A DNA stretch of 64,000 bases from Lysinibacillus pinottii (GTDB lineage Bacteria > Bacillota > Bacilli > Bacillales_A > Planococcaceae): assembly GCF_024753545.1 (NCBI RefSeq), contig NZ_JANTOO010000011.1, forward strand, positions 1-64,000, in the 5' to 3' direction. Below are positions 51,841-60,625 of the stretch, in pieces (positions within the stretch are counted from its first letter, which is position 1; the number at the start of each line of letters is the position of its first letter). Below the pieces are notes generated by a model that did no database searches, was not told where the DNA came from, and was given only the letters and a program-made list of their open reading frames with translations. The position numbers and the translations under genes were made by a program.

Positions 51841-53007
51841 TTGAAGAATTTATTTGTTAAAACGGAGCAACAACGATTTTGGTTAGATAAGTTAGAAGCC
51901 ACCTCAAATCCTATTAAGGCTGAGGCAGCTGAGGTAGATGAACAATCTCGTTTCCCGTTCGAAGCGCATCGACTACTCAAGGAAATTGGTTATCCGCAGC
52001 TTACTTTACCGAAACAATATGGAGGAGAGGGCCTATCAGTCTATGACATGGTACTTGTACAAGAAACATTAGCAAGCTATGACGAGAATGCCTCGCTCTC
52101 CCTCGGATGGACATTGGGTGTTGTTGGCGAGATATATGATACTAAATTATGGAAAAAGGATGTATTAACGGCATTCTCGGAGGAAATAAAGAAAGGCGCC
52201 ATGATTAATAGGGCTGTAAGTGAAGCAGCAACTGGGAGCCCAACACGTGGGGGAAAACCAGGAACAAATGCTGTTTCTATAAAAGACGGATGGCGCATAA
52301 ATGGACGCAAAATTTTTACAACAGCTTCTCCAGTGTTAGATTATTTCCTCACTTCTGCTTGGATTGAAGAAAAGCAACAAATTGGTTTCTTCCTCATCCA
52401 TAAAGATTCAATAGGATTAACGATTGAAGAGAATTGGGAAATGTCTGCAATGCGAGGCACTAGCAGCCATGATCTTGTATTAAAAGATGTCGTTGTGGCT
52501 AAAGAGCATTTAGTCGAATTACCAAGTCATCCTAGTGGCGGTAAGATAAATGGCTGGATATTACATATACCAGCCACATACCTAGGCATTGCACAAGCTG
52601 CCCGTGACTATGCTGTACATTTTGCCAATCATCATCAACCTAATAGCTTGAATGCTCCAATTAGTACATTACCGAATGTACAACAGCTTTTAGGGGACAT
52701 AGAGTTGAAGCTTCATCAAGCACGCTTTGTTTTATATGGGGTAGCTGAGGCATACGATGATCCAGCAAGACGCGTCATTTTAACAAATGAAATGGCTGTT
52801 GCTAAACATACCGTAACGAATATCGCAATTGACATTGTTGATAAGGCGATGCGTGTAGTCGGGGCGAAAAGCTTACAATTGTCAAACCCGCTACAGCGCT
52901 ATTATCGAAATGTACGTGCAGGGCTTCATAATCCGCCAATGGATGATATGACCATAATTAAATTAGCAACGGCTGCTATTGAACAGCAGAAATTAAATGA
53001 CCATTAA
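51841..53007 (+). CDS. Acyl-CoA-dehydrogenase-like flavoprotein (possible sulfur-compound monooxygenase type)
   Basis: 388 residues; the start is TTG with AAGGAG six bases upstream. The fold is that of acyl-CoA dehydrogenase (helical N-domain ending YGGEGLSVYDMVLVQETLASYDENASLSLGW, beta domain GWRINGRKIFTTASPVLDYFLTSAWIE, helical C-domain ending PPMDDMTIIKLATAAIE). The usual catalytic Glu is not evident, which is common in the DszC/SfnB-like monooxygenase branch. Its place ahead of an amino-acid ABC importer suggests it acts on the imported, perhaps sulfur-containing, compound; this is inference. Confidence 0.82.
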   Translation: MKNLFVKTEQQRFWLDKLEATSNPIKAEAAEVDEQSRFPFEAHRLLKEIGYPQLTLPKQYGGEGLSVYDMVLVQETLASYDENASLSLGWTLGVVGEIYDTKLWKKDVLTAFSEEIKKGAMINRAVSEAATGSPTRGGKPGTNAVSIKDGWRINGRKIFTTASPVLDYFLTSAWIEEKQQIGFFLIHKDSIGLTIEENWEMSAMRGTSSHDLVLKDVVVAKEHLVELPSHPSGGKINGWILHIPATYLGIAQAARDYAVHFANHHQPNSLNAPISTLPNVQQLLGDIELKLHQARFVLYGVAEAYDDPARRVILTNEMAVAKHTVTNIAIDIVDKAMRVVGAKSLQLSNPLQRYYRNVRAGLHNPPMDDMTIIKLATAAIEQQKLNDH

Positions 53008-53038
53008 TAATAATGTGGATAATAAGGAGAAATGTTAA

Positions 53039-53902
53039 ATGAAGAAGAATAAGATATTACAATTTGCCATGATTGGATTAGCTTCTATCGCACTTTTAGC
53101 GGGCTGTAATTCTGGAGAATCAGCTGATAAGAATGCAGATGATGGTGGCAAAGTTCGTACAGTCAAAGTTGCCTACGATCAGGCCTCAAAGCCTATTAGT
53201 TATATAGATGATAATGGAAATCCAACAGGTTATGACGTAGAGGTAATGAAATTAGTAGATGAATTATTACCTGACTATAAATTTGAATATGTAGGAACGA
53301 CAAGTGATGATTTATTAATTGGTGTAGAGCAAGGAAAATATCAAGTTGGGGTGAAAAACGCATTCTTTACACAGGAACGCACAGAGAAATTTATTTTCCC
53401 AAAGGAATTTTTGGGATTAAGTAGTGCAGGACTAGTATTACGTAAAGAAGATGAAGGGATAAAGACGTTAGCTGATTTTGCGAAAAAGGGCTATTCGTTG
53501 GCACCTATTGCAGCTAATAACGCGCAATACACAATTATTGATGAGTATAATACTGCCAACCCTGACAATAAAGTAAAACTTCAAGCTGGTGACGCATTTA
53601 CGGTTGACGTTGTGCAGTGGGTAAATGAAGGGCGCGTCGATGGTGGCGTGATGATTGAGGGGCCTTTTAAACAGCAAGTACTTGCAGAAGATGGACCATA
53701 TAATAACTTGAAAGATGAAGTAGTCTATAATGAGTTTTCTGTTATTAAAACGTGGCCTCTTTTCAATAAAAAAGAACAAGAATTTGCTGATGCCTACGAT
53801 AAAGCCATCGCTCAAATTAAAGAACAGAAGAAAACAAACGAATTGAGCACGAAATTCTATGGCCGTGATTTATTTGAAGTGTTGGAATCTGTTAATCGTT
53901 AA
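53039..53902 (+). CDS. Amino-acid-type ABC transporter substrate-binding lipoprotein
   Basis: 287 residues. Lipobox ALLAGC at the N-terminus, then a family 3 solute-binding fold: TVKVAYDQASKPISYIDDNGNPTGYDVEVMKLVDELL, FVGTTSDDLLIGVEQGKYQVGVKNAFFTQERTEKFIFP. The usual conserved Asp-Ile/Asp-Ala motif near residue 100 is present in part. It delivers a polar amino acid or related compound to the two permeases. It follows the flavoprotein gene by 31 bases with AAGGAG upstream. Confidence 0.93.
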   Translation: MKKNKILQFAMIGLASIALLAGCNSGESADKNADDGGKVRTVKVAYDQASKPISYIDDNGNPTGYDVEVMKLVDELLPDYKFEYVGTTSDDLLIGVEQGKYQVGVKNAFFTQERTEKFIFPKEFLGLSSAGLVLRKEDEGIKTLADFAKKGYSLAPIAANNAQYTIIDEYNTANPDNKVKLQAGDAFTVDVVQWVNEGRVDGGVMIEGPFKQQVLAEDGPYNNLKDEVVYNEFSVIKTWPLFNKKEQEFADAYDKAIAQIKEQKKTNELSTKFYGRDLFEVLESVNR

Positions 53903-53925
53903 TTTAATGCATATTGACCATTATT

Positions 53926-53958
53926 AAGGCTGTTGAGGCTGGCACGCTCAGCAGTCTT
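53926..53958 (+). terminator. Intra-operon hairpin after the binding-protein gene
   Basis: AAGGCTGTTGAG / CTCAGCAGTCTT (two G-T pairs) with a nine-base loop, followed by TATT. It probably acts as a weak terminator or RNA-stabilising stem that keeps binding-protein mRNA in excess over the permease mRNA. Confidence 0.6.
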
Positions 53959-53986
53959 TATTCATAAAAAAAAAGTTGGTGAGGAA

Positions 53987-54694
53987 ATGGATAAATACTT
54001 TGACGCGACCTATATTTGGAGCGCGATCCCCGTCTTATTACCGTTTTTAAAAATCACGTTTTTAGTTGCAGGGTCCTCTATTGTCTTAGGCACAATATTT
54101 GGCTTATTACTAGCAGCCGCTAAGCTCTCTTCTGTTAAGCTATTACGAAAATTAGCGAACCTGTATACAACAATTATGCGATGTACACCATCCATTGTTT
54201 TATTATTCCTTGTTTATTATGGTGTACCAGCATTAGCTGAAAACTTTGGTCTCAATCTCCATTCCATTGAAACGGCTATTTTCGTGGTAGTAACATTCAC
54301 ATTACAATTTGCAGCAATTATGTCAGAGGTGATGCGATCGGCTTATTTAGCCATTCCAAAAGGGCAGTTTGAAGCAGCTGTTAGTGTAGGGTTAACACCT
54401 ATACAAGCTTACCGAAGAATCATTTTCCCACAGGCGCTTGTCGTTGCATTACCGAACTTTGGAAATGGCATGATTGCTTTATTACAGGAAGGTGCCTTGG
54501 CCTATACAATCGGATTAATTGATATTGTGGGGAAGGCCAATTTAATTATAGCTAGTAATATTAATGCTCATGCCTTAGAGATTTATATTGCCTTGGCTAT
54601 TATTTATTGGGTACTATCTATTATTATTGAAAAAATATTTTCTATATTAGAAAAGGTATTTGGTAGGGGTAAAAAGACCTTAGAAACAACGTAA
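53987..54694 (+). CDS. ABC transporter permease, amino-acid type
   Basis: 235 residues from ATG 53987 (GGTGAGG just upstream; the frame is open 18 codons further without a ribosome site). Five transmembrane helices and the HisM/GlnP-family signature: PVLLPFLKITFLVAGSSIVLGTIFGLLLAAAKLS, then RCTPSIVLLFLVYYGVP and the EAA loop (SVGLTPIQAYRRIIFPQALVVALPNFGNG). One of a heterodimer with the next gene, as in the TcyL/TcyM pair of B. subtilis. Confidence 0.93.
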   Translation: MDKYFDATYIWSAIPVLLPFLKITFLVAGSSIVLGTIFGLLLAAAKLSSVKLLRKLANLYTTIMRCTPSIVLLFLVYYGVPALAENFGLNLHSIETAIFVVVTFTLQFAAIMSEVMRSAYLAIPKGQFEAAVSVGLTPIQAYRRIIFPQALVVALPNFGNGMIALLQEGALAYTIGLIDIVGKANLIIASNINAHALEIYIALAIIYWVLSIIIEKIFSILEKVFGRGKKTLETT

Positions 54695-54706
54695 GGAGGC
54701 GTAACC

Positions 54707-55408
54707 ATGAATTATCAATTTTTATTTGAAACATTTTTTGTTGCATTATCAGGTGTTCCCATCGCACTCCTTGTCACAGTTGTAGCTTTGCTCATTGCTC
54801 TGCCACTAGGATTTTTGCTGGCGTTAACAAGGATAAATAAAATTCCAGTTATACATCATATAGCAAAAATTTATGTATCTTTTGTGAGAGGAACACCTAT
54901 TATTATACAAATTTTTATTATTTATAGTAGTATTCCGCTTATGCTAAAAGTTATTTTTGAAAAATATCATATTACGTATGATATATATAAAATCAATCCA
55001 ATCTGGTATGCATTTATCGTGTTCGCATTTAGTTCAACAGCCATATTAATAGAAGTATTTCGTTCTGCGTTAAGTACCATTGAAAAGGGACAACTGGAGG
55101 CAGCATATTCAATAGGTTTGACAACATTCCAAGCGTATACCCGAATCATTATTCCTCAAGCATTAGTTGTTGCGCTACCGAATATATGTACAGCGACAGT
55201 CAATTTGATTAAAGCAACTTCCTTAGGGTACGCAATGTCTTTACCTGAAATCACACTGAAGGCAAAGGTTGCTGCAAATGTCGGCTACAATTACGTGGAA
55301 GCCTATCTTGATATCTTTATTGTGTATTTAATTTTATGTAGCACCGTCGAATACTTGTTCAAGCGATATGAAAAATATTTAAGCAAATATAAAGCGGCAA
55401 ATGCCTAA
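54707..55408 (+). CDS. ABC transporter permease, amino-acid type, second subunit
   Basis: 233 residues, HisM family: PIALLVTVVALLIALPLGFLLALTRIN, FVRGTPIIIQIFIIYSSIP and the EAA loop (SIGLTTFQAYTRIIIPQALVVALPNICTA). It pairs with the first permease to make the channel. The gap to the first permease is 12 bases, with AAGGAGG upstream of the ATG, and the ATPase follows 13 bases later. The two-permease, one-ATPase layout resembles the B. subtilis TcyKLMN cystine/sulfur importer; substrate unproven. Confidence 0.93.
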   Translation: MNYQFLFETFFVALSGVPIALLVTVVALLIALPLGFLLALTRINKIPVIHHIAKIYVSFVRGTPIIIQIFIIYSSIPLMLKVIFEKYHITYDIYKINPIWYAFIVFAFSSTAILIEVFRSALSTIEKGQLEAAYSIGLTTFQAYTRIIIPQALVVALPNICTATVNLIKATSLGYAMSLPEITLKAKVAANVGYNYVEAYLDIFIVYLILCSTVEYLFKRYEKYLSKYKAANA

Positions 55409-55421
55409 GGGGTGAATGAGC

Positions 55422-56177
55422 ATGTTAGAAATTAAAAATATTCATAAATCATTTGGTGAAAATGAAATTCTAAAGGGTGTAGATTTAGCTATTGATCAAG
55501 GTGATGTAGTCGTTATTCTAGGTCCTAGTGGCTCAGGAAAAACAACATTATTACGTTGTATCAATTTTTTAGAGAAAGCAGATCAAGGACATGCGACATT
55601 TGGAGACATTGAAGTGGATTTTCAACATGTAAAGAAAAAAGACGTACATGCAATTCGCCAGCGTGTAGCATTTGTTTTCCAAAATTATAATCTTTTCACG
55701 AATAAAACAGCATTAGAAAATGTCACAGAGGGACTAATTATTGGACGGAAAGTTCCTAAGGCAGAGGCAGTAGAAATTGGCAAAAAGGCTCTTGATAAAG
55801 TAGGCTTATCTGAAAAATATGACGCATATCCAAGTCAGTTATCCGGAGGTCAGCAACAACGGGTAGGGATTGCGCGGGCGGTAGCGTTGAATCCGGATAT
55901 TATTTTATTCGATGAACCAACGTCTGCACTTGACCCTGAATTAGTCGGTGAGGTCCTACAGGTCATGAAAAATATTGCAGCTGAGGGGACAACAATGCTT
56001 GTGGTGACGCATGAAATGGGTTTTGCAAAAGATGTAGCAAATCGTGTGATTTTCATGGACGGAGGCGTTGTCGTAGAGGAAGGTAGCCCTCATGATATTT
56101 TTGTTAGCCCGAAAGAGGAACGGACGAAGAGATTTTTAAAACGTGTCATTCCAGAAGACTATACGTTCTATATATAA
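55422..56177 (+). CDS. ABC transporter ATPase, amino-acid type
   Basis: 251 residues from ATG 55422 (GGGGTG eight bases upstream; the ATG at 55416 is too close to it). Walker A GPSGSGKTT, Q-loop VFQNYNLF, signature LSGGQQQR, Walker B IILFDEPTSALDPE, switch His in VVTHEMGFA. This is the GlnQ/TcyN type of polar-amino-acid importer ATPase. Last gene of the operon flavoprotein, binding protein, permease, permease, ATPase. Confidence 0.95.
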   Translation: MLEIKNIHKSFGENEILKGVDLAIDQGDVVVILGPSGSGKTTLLRCINFLEKADQGHATFGDIEVDFQHVKKKDVHAIRQRVAFVFQNYNLFTNKTALENVTEGLIIGRKVPKAEAVEIGKKALDKVGLSEKYDAYPSQLSGGQQQRVGIARAVALNPDIILFDEPTSALDPELVGEVLQVMKNIAAEGTTMLVVTHEMGFAKDVANRVIFMDGGVVVEEGSPHDIFVSPKEERTKRFLKRVIPEDYTFYI

Positions 56178-56185
56178 CGAGGATA

Positions 56186-56261
56186 ATTTCCATTCAGACT
56201 CAGCTCCAATGTATGCTCAAAGAGATGGTTGAGAGCGGGAGATATAGACCTGAATGGAAAT
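56186..56261. repeat. Widely spaced inverted repeat at the end of the ABC operon
   Basis: ATTTCCATTCAG (56186-56197) and CTGAATGGAAAT (56250-56261) are exact 12-base arms 52 bases apart. It starts nine bases past the ATPase stop and lies between converging genes. No T tract follows, so it is not an ordinary terminator; it may stabilise the mRNA end. Confidence 0.6.
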
Positions 56262-56295
56262 CCCTTCGTTTATTCAGCAATAATGAAACACCTTT

Positions 56296-58602
56296 CTATG
56301 ATTGAAGGAAGTACGTTAATTTGTTAATAGAATAAATGTGCAGCTCATGCATAGCTCTTGTGCAGGCTGTATAGAAATAATTACGCTCTGTTTCACGTGA
56401 ATAGTTGGCGGCGGATGCATTATAGATAAGAACTGCATCAAATTCAATCCCCTTTGCCATATAGGCAGGGAGTAATAATATCCCTTTTTTAAATTGCTTA
56501 GTATTGTGAGTAATGAGCTGAATATCAACGTGATTGCTTAATTGTTCAAAAACCGCAGAACATTCCGCTGCGGTTTTACAAATAACAGCAATTGTTTCAA
56601 ATTTATGAGCTAGCGTGTTAATGCTCTGGATAATCTGTTGGTTTAACTCCAATTCATTTGGCAAAATTGTAATCGTAGGTTCTAGCCCATTTCGGTTAAA
56701 GGCCTCTACTTCACTACCATCATTTAAAATTTTAGCCGTGAGCTGAATGATTTGCTTTGTCGAACGATAGCTTTTTGTTAAAATCATCTTTTCTGCATGC
56801 TCACCATATAATTGAGGGTCGAGCAGAGAAGGATTATCAAAGGTATGCGGATGAATGGTTTGATGTCCGTCGCCTAAAATGGTCATACGAGCTTTAGGGA
56901 ATAACTGCTGTAAGACAGTTAGTTGGAATGGTGAATAATCTTGTGCTTCATCAATTAATACATGGCGAATGGTCGTATTTGTCTGCTGTCCTTCAATTTT
57001 ATCCTGTAAATATAAAAATGGAGCTGCATCTTCATAAGAAATCCATCGTTTTGCTAAATTAGGAAGAGTGTTTTGGCAGATGTCCTCCCAATTGTCTGGC
57101 ACAAGCCGCTGAAATTCTTGATAGAGAGTATTAGACATATCAAAGAGTTGACGATAGGTACCTAATATATGGACGAATCTTAATTGATTGACAGAGTTTC
57201 GTAATGGTTTAAAATGCTTTTTTACAATTTGTCTCGCTAATTTTTTGCGTTCATGATCAAAATCATCAAATGAGTTTTCTGTATAGCGTCCCTCATATAA
57301 GAGCTCACTGTAAGACTTGGAGTAGTCTTCCTTGTCTAATAGCTCAGTAGCTTCTTCTACCCAATCCTTCATACGTTCAGTTCTTTCAATTTTGGTTAAT
57401 TGCTGTAATAACCATTCCTTCACTAATTGTAGGCGATTTGGTATCGACATGGAGGATGGGAAAGAATAAAAGTATTCCGTAATTTCCTGTGCAGTAATAA
57501 TTCGTTCCCCACGAAAAACAATATTTTTAAATAATAAGCCTTTGTTTGACAAATAGCTTACATATTGGTCGATCAATTGTTTGTAAGTCAGGCTGGCTTT
57601 AAAAGATATACTATTTAATTTTGTTAAATATTGTGCCTCATCTTTTTCTGTTAAAAGATCTTCCAGTTGCTCATAAGGATATTCTAATTGGAATTGACGA
57701 CCTAAACGCTTTTCAGCATACTCAATAAATGTTAGTTGTTGCATATTATCTTCACCTAAATCAGGTAACACAGTGTGAACATATTGATTAAAAAGCTGAT
57801 TAGGTGTAATCAGTAGAATTTGATCTGCCGTCATTTCATTACGATATCGGTATAATAAATAAGCAACCCGTTGGAGAGCAACGGCCGTTTTACCACTTCC
57901 TGCAACACCCTCTACTATGAGGTAACGTGAGTGGATATGGCGAATAATTTTATTTTGTTCGGCTTGAATAGTTGCAACGATACTGCGAATATGCTCGTTT
58001 GCATTTTGTGCAAGGATATCAAGCAATAAGTCATCACCAATGGTAAGACCTGTATTAAACATCGATTGTAGCTGTCCGTTTTTAATAATAAATTGCCGTT
58101 TAAGTAGCATCTCTCCGTGAATGTTTTCCGTCGTAGTTTCGTAGGAAGCCTCACCAGGTGTGCAATCATAATACATACTAGAAATGGGTGCACGCCAGTC
58201 ATAAATGATGATGTTTTCATCTAGCTCATCCAAAAGTGTGGCAACACCTATATAAATTTTTAGAGGTTCAGAATGCTCGCTTTGTAAAAAATCAATTCGT
58301 GCAAAATAGGGTGACTGCTGTAAACGTTCATAAACCTTCGCATTTCGAATCGCCCTTTGCTGTGCAAGTTCTGAATCTGAAAGAAGCTCTACTTGTTGCT
58401 TAATGGCAAAAAAGGTTTCATCAACATCCTCAGCAGTATCTAAATTGACTCTGACATCGTTCCAGAAAGTTTTTTTGATGGAGACAGCATTTTCTTTAAA
58501 CCCTTTTTCTTTAAGCAGTAATTCCTTCATTTTGTCATCAATGATAGTTAAACAATGCTCAAGGTGCTGCTTTTCTTCAATCCATTCATTTTGATTTTCC
58601 AA
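56296..58602 (-). CDS. helD: HelD, RNA polymerase recycling ATPase
   Basis: 768 residues, an SF1-helicase-like protein that removes stalled RNA polymerase from DNA. The N-terminal coiled arm (WIEEKQHLEHCLTIIDDKMKELLLKEKGF) fits the HelD secondary-channel arm. Walker A is VEGVAGSGKTAVALQRVAYLLY, and Walker B with the helicase motif is HVLIDEAQDYSPFQLTVLQQLF. Further motifs are LGDGHQTIHP, LTKSYRSTKQI, AYMAKGIEFDAVLIYNA and YTACTRAM. The start is TTG 58602; the ribosome site (AAGGAATGTGAG) is weak and its spacing poor. Confidence 0.92.
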   Translation of the reverse strand: MENQNEWIEEKQHLEHCLTIIDDKMKELLLKEKGFKENAVSIKKTFWNDVRVNLDTAEDVDETFFAIKQQVELLSDSELAQQRAIRNAKVYERLQQSPYFARIDFLQSEHSEPLKIYIGVATLLDELDENIIIYDWRAPISSMYYDCTPGEASYETTTENIHGEMLLKRQFIIKNGQLQSMFNTGLTIGDDLLLDILAQNANEHIRSIVATIQAEQNKIIRHIHSRYLIVEGVAGSGKTAVALQRVAYLLYRYRNEMTADQILLITPNQLFNQYVHTVLPDLGEDNMQQLTFIEYAEKRLGRQFQLEYPYEQLEDLLTEKDEAQYLTKLNSISFKASLTYKQLIDQYVSYLSNKGLLFKNIVFRGERIITAQEITEYFYSFPSSMSIPNRLQLVKEWLLQQLTKIERTERMKDWVEEATELLDKEDYSKSYSELLYEGRYTENSFDDFDHERKKLARQIVKKHFKPLRNSVNQLRFVHILGTYRQLFDMSNTLYQEFQRLVPDNWEDICQNTLPNLAKRWISYEDAAPFLYLQDKIEGQQTNTTIRHVLIDEAQDYSPFQLTVLQQLFPKARMTILGDGHQTIHPHTFDNPSLLDPQLYGEHAEKMILTKSYRSTKQIIQLTAKILNDGSEVEAFNRNGLEPTITILPNELELNQQIIQSINTLAHKFETIAVICKTAAECSAVFEQLSNHVDIQLITHNTKQFKKGILLLPAYMAKGIEFDAVLIYNASAANYSRETERNYFYTACTRAMHELHIYSINKLTYFLQS

Positions 58603-58885
58603 CGTTTACTCACATTCCTTTCCATAGTTTTTATTTTCGTTCGGCATGAACCCTTACCTATATAGATGGTGGGATGTAGGTAATTGTGATTCCTTTTCAA
58701 TGGTTGAACACTGATTCTTTGAATAAATAGAAAAGTCTTCCAATGTAATTATCTCAAGGAGATTTGGTATGGTGATTGAATCAGGAAATTTATCATACAT
58801 CTACTTCAGTAAGAAGTATAGTCTAGTAATTTTTGTAAATTTGTGATACAATAATGGTATAAGTTGATAAAATATTGATATGCAT

Positions 58886-58920
58886 AGACTGCTCTACGAA
58901 AAGGTGGAGCAGTCTTTTTT
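58886..58920 (+). terminator. Orphan terminator upstream of the YfcC-type transporter
   Basis: AGACTGCTCTAC / GTGGAGCAGTCT (12 pairs, one G-T) with a six-base loop and six T. No gene precedes it on the plus strand; the gene to the left is on the other strand and starts at 58602. A possible extended -10 lies 34 bases before it. Confidence 0.85.
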
Positions 58921-59020
58921 ATATGTAGAAAAGTCCCCAATTATTCCTCCTTTTAAAGAAATGATTATTAATTATGTTTCCTATTCATCAAAATATATTT
59001 ATTTGAATTATCAAAATATA

Positions 59021-59049
59021 TTGACATTTTGTATTCTATTTTTTATTCT
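59021..59049 (+). promoter_or_regulatory. Promoter of the transporter/amidohydrolase operon
   Basis: TTGACA (59021-59026), 17 bases, TATTCT (59044-59049). The predicted start, near 59057, is immediately ahead of the two operator boxes. Confidence 0.75.
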
Positions 59050-59060
59050 TGTGTATAAAG

Positions 59061-59097
59061 TTTCCGTTATTCGGAACATGTTTCCGTTAAACGGAAA
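59061..59097 (+). promoter_or_regulatory. Two tandem palindromic operator boxes
   Basis: Box 1 TTTCCGTTATTCGGAAC (59061-59077) and box 2 TTTCCGTTAAACGGAAA (59081-59097, perfect palindrome) are 20 bases centre to centre, about two helical turns, on one face of the DNA just after the promoter. TTCCG-N5-CGGAA boxes are the kind bound by IclR-type and similar repressors; no such regulator is encoded in the window. Confidence 0.7.
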
Positions 59098-59181
59098 ATG
59101 ATGGGTGTATAAACCCTTGCTTAATTGCTACGTTGTCTATGTCTCGGTTCAAAGAATAATAAATAGTAGGGGGAGACAGTT

Positions 59182-60594
59182 ATGGTAAACCTGCATCAAG
59201 AAAAAAAAGAAGATGAACCACGTATAAAGGGAATTAATGCATTTGTATTAATGTTTATTATTATTTTGGTTATGTCGTTATTGACCTATATTTTACCGGC
59301 AGGACAGTATGAAAGAGTTGAGAGTAATGGGAGAATGGTTGTTGATCCTGAGTCCTTTCAATATATAAGCTCAAATCCCGTTGGTTTTCTAGAAATATTT
59401 AATAGTGTGCATTTGGGGATGCTTGAAGGGGCTCCTATTATTTTGTTCGTCTTTTTATTTGGTGGAGCTTTAGGGATCATGCAAAAAACTGGTGCTATTG
59501 ATTCGTTTATTAAAGTAATGGCTTCTAAGTTTGGGAAGAAAGAGTACGTATTAATCCCTATTCTCGTATTAATATTTGCAAGTTTAGGAACATTAATTGG
59601 CTCTGCGGAGGATACGCTTGTATATATAGCCATTATTATCCCTTTAACGATGGCGCTAGGGATGGATGCGATGACAGGTTTTGCGATTGTCATGCTCGGT
59701 ACACTAGCAACAGGCTTTACATCGGGCATTACAAACCCTTTTAACATTGGTGTTGCTCAAACGATTGCCGAGCTTCCGATGTATTCAGGGATGTCCTATC
59801 GAATAGTCGTGTTTGTTGTATTTTATATGTTGACAGTCCTTTTTATATATAAACATGCAAAAAAAGTAAAAGTTGATCCATCCCAAGGGATTTATGGCAA
59901 GTTTAATCCGGAGGAAAGTATAAAAATAGATTTGGACTTTAAGATAAGTACACGACATTTACTAGCATTATTCGTACTACTAGGTAATTTTGTTGCACTA
60001 ATTGTAGGGGTAATAAAATTCCAATGGTATATAAGTGAAATTGGCGGAATTTTTCTACTAAGCAGTATTATTATGTCTATTATATGTAAGATTGGACCGA
60101 ATAAAATGGCTGAAGGATTTATTACTGGCGCCCGAGATATGGTAGAAGGGGCTTTAATCATCGGATTTGCCCAAACCATTTTAGTGATTACGACGAATGG
60201 AGGGTTAATTGATACTATTCTGCATTTTGTTTCTAATGCAGTAAGTGTTCTACCAGCTTCTATAAATGCAGTAGGGATGTTTTTACTTCAGCTCTGCTTG
60301 AATTTCTTAGTGCCTTCTGGAAGTGGACAAGCGGCGTTAACAATGCCAATCATGACACCTTTAGCAGACTTAATTGGTGTAACTAGGCAGACAGCTGTAC
60401 TGGCTTTCCAATTTGGTGATGGTATTTCCAATATGGTTATTCCAACGAGTGGGGTTTTATTAGCAGGATTAGCAATAGCGGGTATCCCATTTTCAAAATG
60501 GGTCAGATGGGTATTTCCTTATTTCCTTATACAGACAAGCTTAGCAATTATCTTATTAGTTATTGCACATCTCATAAACTATGGACCATTTTAA
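59182..60594 (+). CDS. YfcC-type (DcuC-superfamily) carboxylate or amino-acid transporter
   Basis: 470 residues, about 12 transmembrane helices. Family features: FVLMFIIILVMSLLTYILPAGQYER, GSAEDTLVYIAIIIPLTMALGMDAMTGFA, ITNPFNIGVAQTIAELP and LVPSGSGQAALTMPIMTPLADLIGVTRQTAVLAFQFGDGISN, all typical of YfcC/basic-amino-acid or C4-dicarboxylate exchangers. GGGGGAGA precedes the ATG. The next gene is an M20 amidohydrolase, so the imported compound is probably an N-acyl or amide conjugate that is then cleaved. Confidence 0.87.
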   Translation: MVNLHQEKKEDEPRIKGINAFVLMFIIILVMSLLTYILPAGQYERVESNGRMVVDPESFQYISSNPVGFLEIFNSVHLGMLEGAPIILFVFLFGGALGIMQKTGAIDSFIKVMASKFGKKEYVLIPILVLIFASLGTLIGSAEDTLVYIAIIIPLTMALGMDAMTGFAIVMLGTLATGFTSGITNPFNIGVAQTIAELPMYSGMSYRIVVFVVFYMLTVLFIYKHAKKVKVDPSQGIYGKFNPEESIKIDLDFKISTRHLLALFVLLGNFVALIVGVIKFQWYISEIGGIFLLSSIIMSIICKIGPNKMAEGFITGARDMVEGALIIGFAQTILVITTNGGLIDTILHFVSNAVSVLPASINAVGMFLLQLCLNFLVPSGSGQAALTMPIMTPLADLIGVTRQTAVLAFQFGDGISNMVIPTSGVLLAGLAIAGIPFSKWVRWVFPYFLIQTSLAIILLVIAHLINYGPF

Positions 60595-60625
60595 TCATAT
60601 AAATTATATAGTAGGAGTGATTAGA

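Larger units (their letters stand above)
58603..59181. other. 580-base intergenic region with leader RNA, promoter and operators
   Basis: No convincing gene; a plus-strand open frame at 58880 has no ribosome site and starts inside a terminator hairpin. Contents in order: a possible extended -10 (TGA-TACAAT, 58847-58852), an orphan terminator (58886-58920), a sigma-A promoter (59021-59049) and two palindromic boxes (59061-59097), then the ribosome site of the transporter gene. Confidence 0.6.

Noticed and set aside
51524..51844. Plus-strand open frame of 106 codons ahead of the flavoprotein
   Set aside because: It overlaps the start of the opposite gene, the promoter and the leader terminator; composition is not protein-like.
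58880..59101. Plus-strand open frame of 73 codons upstream of the transporter
   Set aside because: It starts inside the terminator hairpin, has no ribosome site and runs through the promoter and operators.
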